A stretch of DNA of 6,997 nt from an uncultured Acetobacteraceae bacterium (GTDB lineage: Bacteria; Pseudomonadota; Alphaproteobacteria; Acetobacterales; Acetobacteraceae): contig CAIMEK010000835.1 of NCBI GenBank assembly GCA_903839965.1, positions 1 through 6,997 of the forward strand. The letters run 5' to 3'. This document shows, piece by piece, positions 1 to 5,437 of the stretch. The position numbers and the translations under genes are program-made. The first letter of the stretch is position 1; every line of letters starts with the position of its first letter. A model generated the notes under the pieces. It ran no database searches and had not been told where the DNA came from. It saw only the letters and a program-made list of their open reading frames with translations.

Positions 1-370
1 CGGCTTCGAGGACGGAGAAAGCTTCGGTCGGGGTGAAGAAGCCCGGACACGCAAACAGCCCCGCCGCCTTGGCCGCACGCACCACCCGCACGTCGGCATG
101 CGGGGTGACAATCAGCCGCCCGCCGGCAGCCGCGATCGCCGCCACCTGCGCCGGCGTCATCACCGTGCCGGCGCCCACCAGCATGCGATCGCCGAAACCG
201 GCCGCCAGCCGGCGGATGCTCTCGATCGGGTCGGGCGAGTTCAGCGGCACTTCCACGATGGCGATGCCGGCCCGCTCCAACGCCGCGGCGATCGCCTCGG
301 CCTCGTCGGGGCGCACGCCGCGCAGGATTGCCACCAGCGGGCAGCGCTTCAGCCAGTCCGTCAGTCCCAT
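1..370 (-). CDS. dgoA: 2-dehydro-3-deoxy-6-phosphogalactonate aldolase, 3' end outside window
   Basis: Class I aldolase of the KDPG/KDPGal family. It splits 2-dehydro-3-deoxy-6-phosphogalactonate into pyruvate and D-glyceraldehyde 3-phosphate, the last step of De Ley-Doudoroff galactonate catabolism, in the cytoplasm. The N-terminal 123 residues are visible. They begin MGLTDWLKRCPLVAILRGV and carry the family segment IVEVPLNSP, where Glu40 is the expected catalytic glutamate, then VGAGTVMTP (about 62-70), LIVTPHAD and ACPGFFTPTEA. The Schiff-base lysine (FKLFPA-type motif) lies beyond the window edge, so activity cannot be judged. The ATG at 370-368 overlaps the end of the kinase gene by 10 nt, which implies co-transcription and probably translational coupling. 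The family alone could also be KDPG aldolase (eda), but the adjacent dgoK favours the galactonate assignment. Confidence 0.9.
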   Translation of the reverse strand, partial: MGLTDWLKRCPLVAILRGVRPDEAEAIAAALERAGIAIVEVPLNSPDPIESIRRLAAGFGDRMLVGAGTVMTPAQVAAIAAAGGRLIVTPHADVRVVRAAKAAGLFACPGFFTPTEAFSVLEA

Positions 371-1239
371 TTGGCCGCCCTCCCGATGCGGGCGAGGCCG
401 CGCGATGCCGCCTCGCTGTCCTCGACCACCGCGCTGCCGCCACAGGCCTCGATGACGCGCGCATACAGGCCGCACAGCGACGCCGCCCCCACCAGGTGCA
501 CCAGCCGCCCGGTCGGCAGGGCGGCGCGCACCTCGTGGCCGATCAGCAGGCCGGAGAGGTAGGCGGCGCTGTCGGCGTCCTCCAGGCGGTGCATCAGCCC
601 GAGCGTGCGCACGCCGAACACATGGTGCAGCAGGTGCCCCGGCTCGCCCGAACGCGCCACGCCGCGATCGAAGGCATCCTCCGCCATCGGCCCCTCGGTC
701 ATCATCCGCCCCAGGATGGTGCCGCTGCGCAGCGCCGCGAACATCTCGCCCGAGAGGTAGGTGCGGAAGGCGGTGATGCGGCCGTCGGCCAGCCTTGCCC
801 ATTTCGAGTGGCTGCCGGGCAGGCAGGCCAGCGCATCCTCTTCCAGCAGCGAGGGCAGGCCGGCAAGCTGGGTTTCCTCGCCGCGCATCACCTCGGGCGT
901 GTCGGCGTCGTCGGCGTCGGTCAGCCCCGGCACCAGCAGCACGTCCGCGCCCTCGAAGGGCACCCGCACCAGGGCGGCGGCCAGGTCGTCCGGCCCGGCC
1001 GGGCAGGCCAGGTAGGGCGCCTCCACCCAGCCCTGGCGGCTGCCGATCATGCCGGACAGCAGCACGTGCCGCTCGCCGCCATCCATCCAGTCGCCGGCGA
1101 TGCTGCGCAGCGCCTCGGCGAAATGGCCGCCTTCCACGTGCAGAATGCCGCGCCCCGCCTCGCGACGCTCCAGCACGGCCCCGTCCGCACCCAGGCGGAA
1201 GGCGCGCTGGCTGCTGGTGCCCCAATCGACGCCGATCAT
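361..1239 (-). CDS. dgoK: 2-dehydro-3-deoxygalactonokinase
   Basis: Phosphorylates 2-dehydro-3-deoxy-D-galactonate with ATP to make the substrate of the aldolase encoded next. The 292 residues match the usual DgoK length. Recognisable segments in order are the N-terminal phosphate-binding strand MIGVDWGTSSQRAFRL (1-16), SGMIGSRQGW (62-71), APYLACPAG (74-82), VMRGEETQL (117-125), PGSHSKW (141-147), FRTYLSGE (158-165) and SGLLIGHEV (229-237), all as in E. coli DgoK. The frame stays open to an ATG at 1278, but the start at 1239 is preferred: it sits directly before the conserved DWGTS strand, has an AGGAG Shine-Dalgarno about 11 nt upstream, and gives family length. The stop overlaps the dgoA start. 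The promoter probably lies in 1240-1356; I found no convincing -35/-10 pair or operator there. Galactonate dehydratase, transporter and regulator genes are not in the window. Confidence 0.95.
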   Translation of the reverse strand: MIGVDWGTSSQRAFRLGADGAVLERREAGRGILHVEGGHFAEALRSIAGDWMDGGERHVLLSGMIGSRQGWVEAPYLACPAGPDDLAAALVRVPFEGADVLLVPGLTDADDADTPEVMRGEETQLAGLPSLLEEDALACLPGSHSKWARLADGRITAFRTYLSGEMFAALRSGTILGRMMTEGPMAEDAFDRGVARSGEPGHLLHHVFGVRTLGLMHRLEDADSAAYLSGLLIGHEVRAALPTGRLVHLVGAASLCGLYARVIEACGGSAVVEDSEAASRGLARIGRAAKWD

Positions 1240-1356
1240 ATTGCCCTGCTCTCCTGCCAGGCGCCGTTCAGCCATCAAGTGTGGCAGGGCACAAGGCGGA
1301 AACCGGCAGCGCAGGGGCGCAACGCGCGCAGAGGCAATCCGGCGATGGTTTTCGTT

Positions 1357-1392
1357 GCGGCAAAAAAATCATTTGCCGCGTGGCGGCGCGGC
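1357..1392 (-). terminator. Hairpin and T-tract terminator after the metalloprotease gene, with an overlapping alternative hairpin
   Basis: Read on the minus strand just after the protease stop, GCCGCG/CGCGGC (1387-1392 with 1375-1380) forms a perfect 6-bp GC stem with a 6-nt loop. It is followed within 6 nt by seven T (plus-strand A run 1362-1368), the layout of a Rho-independent terminator. A second perfect 8-bp stem, GCGGCAAA (1357-1364) with TTTGCCGC (1372-1379), overlaps it and is mutually exclusive with it. It would insulate dgoK-dgoA from protease transcription. Seen in sequence; function inferred. Confidence 0.6.
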
Positions 1393-1396
1393 CCGC

Positions 1397-2338
1397 TCAG
1401 GCCCGGCGGGCCCGCGAGGGGGTGCGGCGGCGGATCGCCACCAGCCCGGTCAGCATCGAGCCGAGCAGCGCCAGCGAGCCGGGCTCGGCCACCGCGACAT
1501 CCCAGCCGATGACATCGAGCGCCTGGATGTCGGCCGGGGTGATGTTCTGCGTCGTGCCGAGCGGCAGGACGGGCTGCATCAGGTCGGTATTCTCGGTCCA
1601 GTGGCTGGTCTGGTTGCCGTCGCAGCCGGAACCGCTGATGCCGGTGGAGAAACTCGGTCCTGCCGTCGCGCCGCCGTTGATCGAGAAATAGGCGGCCTTG
1701 CAATTGGTGAAGCTCAGCGTTCCGGGGCTGTCGGTGCTGTAGCGGAACAGATCAAGAACTGTCTGCAAGTTGATACCGCTGCCGACATCCGATTGGAAGC
1801 CGAGTATGTGCCCGAGCTCATGCACGGCAACGCCCAGGAAATCGTAGCTGCTGCTGGAAACGCTGCCGTCGGCGGCGCGGGTGTACTGGAAGTTGGTTAC
1901 CTCGCTGTTGAAATCCATTTCGCCGGCGGCACTGCCGGTGGGCAAGAGGCCGAGCGCCACCAGGTTGGCCGCCGTTGCCGCGACATTGGTGCCGCCGACC
2001 ACCGTCCCGGGCAGGTGTTTCACCGCGGTGACATCATCGGCACTGGTTTCGTGCGCCGTGAGCGCCGGCGTCAGGAGGCTGTAGGCTTCCGAATACAGCG
2101 ACGGCGTCGTGGTGGCCAGGATGCCGGTGGCGCCGAGGTCCTTGAAGCCGACATCGACGCTCAGGGTGACGTTGTTGGTGATCACCGCGCTCCACAGCGC
2201 GGCCGCGGTCTGCAGCGCGGCCATCTGCGGGGCATTGACGCCGGAAATCACGTTGTAATTGATGGTGAGCGCACACGCGGGTGAAACGGCCAGGCCGATC
2301 GCCATACCCGTCGTCGCCGCGAAACTCCCCAACCGCAT
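1397..2338 (-). CDS. Secreted zinc-metalloprotease-like protein with PEP-CTERM sorting tail (NF038122-like)
   Basis: Predicted exported, surface-anchored metalloprotease of 313 residues. Residues 1-23 are a signal peptide (MRLGS, hydrophobic stretch 6-18, Ala-Cys-Ala before a likely cut at 23/24). A body of about 250 residues contains the zinc-binding HELGHILGF at 173-181 (His173, Glu174, His177), then LFRYSTDSP (197-205), FSINGG, SHW (245-247), a Met-turn-like DLMQP (252-256) and ALDVIGWDV (273-281). This order resembles the PEP-CTERM-associated metalloprotease family NF038122. The tail has AEPGSLALLG (284-293), a hydrophobic stretch to about 301 and an Arg-rich end, i.e. a PEP-CTERM-like signal for exosortase, with AEP in place of the usual PEP. 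Cys213 and Cys239 could form a disulphide. The frame is open to 2482, but the ATG at 2338 has a GGGAG ribosome site 7 nt upstream and starts the signal peptide. Substrate unknown; no exosortase gene is in the window. Confidence 0.85.
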   Translation of the reverse strand: MRLGSFAATTGMAIGLAVSPACALTINYNVISGVNAPQMAALQTAAALWSAVITNNVTLSVDVGFKDLGATGILATTTPSLYSEAYSLLTPALTAHETSADDVTAVKHLPGTVVGGTNVAATAANLVALGLLPTGSAAGEMDFNSEVTNFQYTRAADGSVSSSSYDFLGVAVHELGHILGFQSDVGSGINLQTVLDLFRYSTDSPGTLSFTNCKAAYFSINGGATAGPSFSTGISGSGCDGNQTSHWTENTDLMQPVLPLGTTQNITPADIQALDVIGWDVAVAEPGSLALLGSMLTGLVAIRRRTPSRARRA

Positions 2339-2367
2339 GCCGTCGCTCCCATAGGCTATTCCTGCGA

Positions 2368-2396
2368 TAGATAGTGGAATGGACCGGCGGCGTAAA
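2368..2396 (-). promoter_or_regulatory. Candidate sigma-70-type promoter for the metalloprotease
   Basis: On the minus strand TTTACG (2396-2391) and TATCTA (2373-2368) are separated by exactly 17 nt. They match 4/6 and 3/6 positions of the consensus. Transcription would start near 2361, giving a leader of about 22 nt that contains the GGGAG ribosome site. The match is modest; the AT-rich tract immediately upstream supports it. Confidence 0.35.
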
Positions 2397-2403
2397 GCGC
2401 GAA

Positions 2404-2435
2404 TGTTTCTTTTTAACGACGATAAACAAGAAACA
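2404..2435. repeat. AT-rich inverted repeat in the divergent intergenic region
   Basis: TGTTTCTT (2404-2411) is the exact reverse complement of AAGAAACA (2428-2435). Pairing extends inward through TTTA (2412-2415) and TAAA (2423-2426) if C2427 is bulged out, leaving a 7-nt centre. It stands out as AT-rich in a GC-rich window. It ends 8 nt upstream of the candidate -35 of the protease promoter, where an activator or repressor site would be expected. Neither strand has a T-tract after it, so it is unlikely to be a terminator. The binding protein is unknown. Confidence 0.5.
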
Positions 2436-2491
2436 ACACGAGCCGCCGCGGGGTCTCGCGTGCCTCGCGTCGCCACTTCCATCGACAGGGG

Positions 2492-2505
2492 TTGATTCAG
2501 GTCAA
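2492..2505 (+). promoter_or_regulatory. FNR/FixK-type binding site
   Basis: TTGATTCAGGTCAA matches the CRP/FNR-superfamily pattern TTGAT-N4-(A/G)TCAA bound by FNR, FnrL and FixK regulators. Both TTGA/TCAA half sites are intact with the required 6-nt centre. The box is centred at 2498.5, about 70 nt before the small gene at 2568 and on the correct side of the nitroreductase operon. If the weak -10-like TAGCAG at 2528-2533 is used, transcription starts near 2540 and the box falls at -41.5, the class II activator position. This suggests induction at low oxygen. The box is seen in the sequence; the regulator and direction of control are inferred. Confidence 0.6.
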
Positions 2506-2567
2506 TGGGACGGCGCCGCCAGGAGAGTAGCAGTCGTTTCGTTGCACAGGGTCACCGAGAGGGAACC

Positions 2568-2729
2568 ATGAGCGTTGCCGTGTTGAATGCGGGTCCCCGC
2601 ATGAACCGCCTGCCGCCGCCACAACTTGCCGCGCTGGCCATTCGCGACCGGCTCGCTTCGTTCTCCGCAATGACTGAGCTGATGGGCTTCGATGCCGTGC
2701 GGGACTTCGGCCGCCGGTACGCCCGCTGA
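2568..2729 (+). CDS. Small hypothetical protein (53 aa) leading the nitroreductase operon
   Basis: I do not recognise a family. The 53 residues run MSVAVLNAGPRMNRLPPPQL, then a helix-prone half with LAALAIRDRLASFSAMTELM and DAVRDFGRRYAR. There is no signal peptide, membrane segment or Cys motif, and the C terminus is basic. Support for a real gene: a GAGAGGG ribosome site 4-5 nt before the ATG at 2568, about 79 percent G/C at third codon positions, position just after the FNR-type box, and a 14-nt gap to the nitroreductase start. The frame extends upstream to 2505 but that start has no ribosome site. It may be a small regulatory or accessory protein, or a leader peptide that aids translation of the next gene. 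Confidence 0.55.
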   Translation: MSVAVLNAGPRMNRLPPPQLAALAIRDRLASFSAMTELMGFDAVRDFGRRYAR

Positions 2730-2743
2730 ACATAGGAACGCAC

Positions 2744-3568
2744 ATGGACCCGACCGCCGGCGACCTCACCTGCCGCACCGCCGCCCTCGCCGCCCGCTAC
2801 GGGAGGGCATCGATTCCCCCGGCCGGGCCGTGGAGCGACACCATCGCCCACCTGCTCGACCATCGATCCGTGCGCGCCTACCGCGCCGACCCGTTGCCCA
2901 CGGGCACGCTGGAAACCCTGGTGGCGGCGGCGCAGTCGGCCGCCACCAGTTCCAACATGCAGACCTGGTCGGTGGTGGCCATCACCGACCCGAGCCGCAA
3001 GGCCCGGCTGGCGGCGATGTCCAACAACCAGACGTTCATCGTCGGCTGTCCGCTGTTCCTGGTGTTCCTGGCGGACCTTTCGCGTGCCCGCCGGCTGGGC
3101 GAGGCCGAAGGGGTCGACCTGATCCAGTTGCCCTACCTGGAGACCTTCCTGACGGCGGCCGTCGATGCGGCGCTGGCGGCGCAGAACGTGGTGGTGGCGG
3201 CGGAATCGCTGGGCCTGTCTACGGTCTATATCGGCGCATTGCGCAACGACCCGGCCGGGGTCGCCGCCGAACTTGAGCTGCCCTCCGGCGCGATGGGCAT
3301 GTTCGGCCTGTGCGTGGGTTATGCGGATAATGCTTCGCAGGTGAAGCCGCGGCTGGCGCAGGCCGCGATCCTGCACCGCGAAACCTACCACGTGCCCGAC
3401 GAGGCCGCGCTGCGCGCCACCTATGACGCCGAACTGGCAGCCTTTTCGCAACGCAACGAGATGAGTTCGTACACCTGGACGGAGCGGGTGAAGGCCCGGC
3501 TCGGCCGGTCCGACGGGCGGGAGAGGCTGCGCGAGGTGCTGATGCAGCTCGGCCTGGCGCTGCGGTAA
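2744..3568 (+). CDS. NfsA-type NAD(P)H-dependent FMN nitroreductase
   Basis: Predicted cytoplasmic homodimeric flavoenzyme of the nitroreductase superfamily, NfsA/Frp branch, which reduces nitro compounds, quinones or flavin using NAD(P)H. The 274 residues include the FMN phosphate-binding HRSVRAYRADPL (40-51), AATSSNMQTWSVV (66-78), the dimer/flavin segment AESLGLSTVYIGALRN (153-168), MFGLCVGYA (186-194) and KPRL (201-204). The order and the C-terminal Trp/Arg helices (TWTERVKARLG) follow E. coli NfsA from memory, with about 25 extra N-terminal residues. The ATG at 2744 has AGGA 6 nt upstream, and the gene lies 14 nt after the 53-aa gene. The FNR-type box upstream suggests oxygen-dependent expression. 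The physiological substrate cannot be read from sequence, so no symbol is assigned. Confidence 0.9.
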   Translation: MDPTAGDLTCRTAALAARYGRASIPPAGPWSDTIAHLLDHRSVRAYRADPLPTGTLETLVAAAQSAATSSNMQTWSVVAITDPSRKARLAAMSNNQTFIVGCPLFLVFLADLSRARRLGEAEGVDLIQLPYLETFLTAAVDAALAAQNVVVAAESLGLSTVYIGALRNDPAGVAAELELPSGAMGMFGLCVGYADNASQVKPRLAQAAILHRETYHVPDEAALRATYDAELAAFSQRNEMSSYTWTERVKARLGRSDGRERLREVLMQLGLALR

Positions 3569-3574
3569 CCGTGC

Positions 3575-3603
3575 GGTCCCGGCGGCGTTCTGCCGCCGGG
3601 ACC
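3575..3603. terminator. Perfect 12-bp hairpin between convergent genes
   Basis: GGTCCCGGCGGC (3575-3586) pairs without mismatch with GCCGCCGGGACC (3592-3603) around the 5-nt loop GTTCT. It lies 6 nt after the nitroreductase stop and 8 nt from the rpsD stop on the other strand, the place for a shared bidirectional terminator. Neither side has a T-tract, so it may work as an RNA-stabilising end or with Rho rather than as a classic intrinsic terminator. Confidence 0.65.
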
Positions 3604-3611
3604 GAAGGCGA

Positions 3612-4229
3612 TCAGCGCGAGTAGAACTCGACGACCAGGTTCGGCTCCATCTGCACCGGGTAGGGCACATCGGAAAGCTTGGGCGCGCGGGCGAAGCGGC
3701 CCTTCATGGCGCGATGGTCGACTTCGAGGTACTCGGGAACGTCGCGCTCCGCACTCTGGGCGGCATCCAGCACTACGGCGAGCTGCTTGGACTTCTCGCG
3801 CACCTCGATGGCGTCGTTGTCCTTCACCGAATAGCTGGCGATGTTCAGCCGGCGGCCGTTCACCAGGATATGGCCGTGGTTGATGAACTGGCGCGAGGCG
3901 AACGGGGTGATGGCGAACTTCATGCGGTAGACCACCGCGTCGAGCCGGCGCTCCAGCAGTTCGATGAGGTTCTCCGAGGTGTCGCCCTTGCGGCGGACCG
4001 CCTCGAAATAATACTTGCGGAACTGCTTTTCGCCGATGTTGCCGTAGTAGCCCTTGAGCTTCTGCTTGGCCATCAGCTGCACGCCGAAGTCGGTCGGCTT
4101 GCCCTTGCGGCGCTGGCCATGCTGGCCGGGGCCGTAATCGCGCTTCGCGAGCGGGGATTTCGGCCGCCCCCACAGGTTCACGCCCAGGCGGCGGTTGATT
4201 TTGTACTTGCTCTCGACGCGCTTGGTCAT
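3612..4229 (-). CDS. rpsD: 30S ribosomal protein S4
   Basis: Primary 16S rRNA-binding protein that starts assembly of the small-subunit body. The 205 residues are full family length. The N terminus MTKRVESKYKINRRLGVNLW is followed by GRPKSPLAKRDYGPGQHG (21-38), then the S4 RNA-binding domain at about 94-157 with RRLDAVVYRMKFA, ASRQFINHGHILVNG (111-125) and the C-terminal EPNLVVEFYSR. The N-terminal region lacks the four-Cys zinc site found in some S4 proteins. The ATG at 4229 has a GAAAGGG ribosome site about 9 nt upstream. The gene stands alone on its own promoter, outside the alpha ribosomal operon. In other bacteria S4 represses its own mRNA; whether it does so here is unknown. Confidence 0.98.
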   Translation of the reverse strand: MTKRVESKYKINRRLGVNLWGRPKSPLAKRDYGPGQHGQRRKGKPTDFGVQLMAKQKLKGYYGNIGEKQFRKYYFEAVRRKGDTSENLIELLERRLDAVVYRMKFAITPFASRQFINHGHILVNGRRLNIASYSVKDNDAIEVREKSKQLAVVLDAAQSAERDVPEYLEVDHRAMKGRFARAPKLSDVPYPVQMEPNLVVEFYSR

Positions 4230-4361
4230 TGCGCGCTGCCCTTTCTTCGCGGCGCCGCTCGTCCTTGGCGGACGGTTGCGGCTTGTTGTACCGGTAGGCC
4301 TTTCGCCACACGCGAAAGACGGGCGCGGAACCCGAAGCTCCGTCCACGTTCCCGGCAGGAA
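4230..4361 (-). promoter_or_regulatory. 5' leader of rpsD with a stem-loop
   Basis: About 132 nt separate the predicted transcription start near 4361 from the rpsD ATG. Within it, CTTTCGC (4300-4306) and GCGAAAG (4312-4318) form a perfect 7-bp stem with a 5-nt loop. No T-tract follows, so it is not a terminator. The last 40 nt are purine-rich and carry the ribosome site. A leader this long on a ribosomal protein gene suggests translational control by S4 or another protein. That is inference; no known leader family is recognised. Confidence 0.35.
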
Positions 4362-4367
4362 GCGCGG

Positions 4368-4396
4368 CCTATAGGCGACGATCCGGGGGTTGTCAA
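4368..4396 (-). promoter_or_regulatory. Sigma-70-type promoter for rpsD
   Basis: On the minus strand a perfect -35 TTGACA (4396-4391) and a -10 TATAGG (4373-4368, 4/6 consensus) are separated by exactly 17 nt. Transcription should start near 4361. It is the best promoter match in the window and begins 10 nt past the stop codon of the upstream exported-protein gene, consistent with strong separate expression of rpsD. Confidence 0.75.
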
Positions 4397-4406
4397 ACCA
4401 GGCGCG

Positions 4407-4784
4407 CTATTGCAGCGGCACGCGCAGGTTGATGCCCGGGCTCGGGCGCAGACGGGTGTTGGCGTCGTACTGGCGGGCCGAGCCCGGCACGTAGCCGTCG
4501 CCCTGGCGGCGCGCCTTGCTGTCGAACAGGCTGGGCACGACCTCCGTGTGCGGTTGTTCTGCCAGCCGGTCGGCCTGCGGCCGCTGCACGTCGAGGTCGG
4601 GCACCGGCGCCGGGTCGTAGCCCTGGCGAAGCTGCAGCGGCGGGGTGGCCGGCGGCACCGGGGGCACCGGCAGGGCCTTGGAGGGCAACGGCGCGGAGAA
4701 TGTCGTGCCGGTCGAGGCCGCCTGAGCACCGCTGGCCAGGCCAAGCGCCAGCAGCAGAACCGGCCCGACAAGGCGCAGGATCAC
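4407..4784 (-). CDS. Small exported proline-rich protein of unknown function
   Basis: I do not recognise a family. The 125 residues begin with a clear signal peptide: MILRLVG, a Leu/Val-rich core to about 16, and Ala-Gln-Ala before a likely cut at 22/23. There is no lipobox Cys. A Pro-rich linker follows (about 32-62, with PVPPVPPATPP), then a polar region with QPHTEVVPSLFDSKARRQGD and an end reading GINLRVPLQ. The likely start is GTG at 4784, because it begins the signal peptide and overlaps the stop of the NUDIX gene as GTGA, the usual sign of translational coupling. The frame is open further upstream to 4928, but that reading runs inside the NUDIX gene. The location is probably periplasm or outer envelope. 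Confidence 0.7.
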   Translation of the reverse strand: MILRLVGPVLLLALGLASGAQAASTGTTFSAPLPSKALPVPPVPPATPPLQLRQGYDPAPVPDLDVQRPQADRLAEQPHTEVVPSLFDSKARRQGDGYVPGSARQYDANTRLRPSPGINLRVPLQ

Positions 4785-5335
4785 GGTTCCGGCGCCTCGG
4801 CGGGCAGGATGGCGGTGCCCCGCGGATCGTTCGGCGGGTTGGTGTGCGGCGGGCCGAGCGGCCCCGGACCGAACCGGTGCCAGGCACGCAACGCCCACTC
4901 GATCGTGGGGAAGGCGATTGATTCCCACGGGATTTCATCCCAGGCGAACAGCGCCACCGCTTCGCTCTCGGGACCCGCGGCGAAGCTTGGCGGTCCGTCG
5001 AAGTGGCCACGGAACAGGATTTGCACCTGCCCGATCTGGCTGATGCTGTAGATGGCCAGGATGCCGTCGAGCGAGATGCGTGCCCGTGCTTCCTCCAGCA
5101 CTTCGCGGCAGGCGCCTTCCTCCAGCGTCTCGCCCATTTCCTGGTAGCCGGCGGGCAGCGTCCAGTAGCCGCGGCGCGGGGCGATGGCGCGCTTGCACAG
5201 CAGCACGCGGTCGCCCTCGACCACCAGCGAACCGACGACGACGTTGGGGTTTTCGTAGACGATGTGCCCACAGGAGGGACAGACCAGACGTTCGTGGTCG
5301 TCGCCTTCGAGCACCTTGCGCACGAATTTTGACAT
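4781..5335 (-). CDS. NUDIX hydrolase with zinc-ribbon-like N terminus
   Basis: Predicted Mg-dependent pyrophosphohydrolase of nucleoside-diphosphate-linked substrates; ADP-ribose is a common substrate in this branch. The 184 residues begin with a short Nudix_N_2-like region with one Cys pair (CPSCG, Cys19 and Cys22) and YENPNVVVGSLV. The NUDIX box runs from Gly63 to Ile87: Gly63, Glu69, Arg77-Glu78, Glu81-Glu82. All metal-binding Glu residues are present, but the usual Gly of EExG is Arg84. A Pro-rich tail (about 156-184) follows the fold. The ATG at 5335 gives the expected MSKFVRKVLEGDD opening. In-frame ATGs at 5359 and 5365 and a TTG at 5377 are alternatives, and the ribosome site at 5335 is weak, so the start is uncertain. 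It is co-transcribed with the exported protein. Confidence 0.9.
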   Translation of the reverse strand: MSKFVRKVLEGDDHERLVCPSCGHIVYENPNVVVGSLVVEGDRVLLCKRAIAPRRGYWTLPAGYQEMGETLEEGACREVLEEARARISLDGILAIYSISQIGQVQILFRGHFDGPPSFAAGPESEAVALFAWDEIPWESIAFPTIEWALRAWHRFGPGPLGPPHTNPPNDPRGTAILPAEAPEP

Positions 5336-5437
5336 GCTCAAACTCTGAGCGCCCGGCATGTCCATTGCAAGATCCAAGGCGCGTGAAATCGGCGCCGAGT
5401 CAGCGGCAACCCCCCCTCCGCCGCAGTCCGGAAACCT

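Noticed and set aside
1263..1285. Imperfect symmetry around TGTGGCAGGGCACA upstream of dgoK as a GntR-type operator
   Set aside because: The half sites do not match closely and the spacing fits no operator consensus I can name; likely chance in GC-rich DNA.
328..2284. Long plus-strand open frames (328-1512, 795-1691, 1049-2284) antisense to dgoK and the metalloprotease
   Set aside because: High GC at third positions of the true minus-strand genes removes stop codons on the other strand. The translations are Arg/Ala/Gly/His-rich with no domain, and the minus-strand genes have clear family motifs.
2339..2482. N-terminal extension of the metalloprotease to 2482
   Set aside because: The extension would bury the signal peptide 48 residues inside the protein and cover the promoter and inverted repeat; the ATG at 2338 has a good ribosome site.
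2499..2504. TTGACC on the minus strand as a -35 hexamer
   Set aside because: It is simply the reverse complement of half of the FNR-type box, and 17 nt further on there is no acceptable -10.
2552..3670. 372-aa minus-strand frame opposite the nitroreductase
   Set aside because: Shadow of a gene with clear flavin-binding motifs; the product is Arg/Gly/His/Gln-rich with no recognisable fold, and it runs through the convergent hairpin.
4300..4318. Stem-loop CTTTCGC/GCGAAAG as a terminator or attenuator of rpsD
   Set aside because: No T-tract follows on the minus strand, and stopping transcription of rpsD here without an alternative structure makes little sense; kept only as a possible leader element.
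3421..4347. 308-aa minus-strand frame starting GTG in the rpsD leader
   Set aside because: It overlaps rpsD in another frame and reads through its end; no ribosome site at 4347 and no family similarity. The leader is better explained as untranslated RNA.
5403..5424. GCGGC/GCCGC stem after the 74-aa gene as a terminator
   Set aside because: Only 5 bp with a 12-nt loop and no T-tract; too weak to call.
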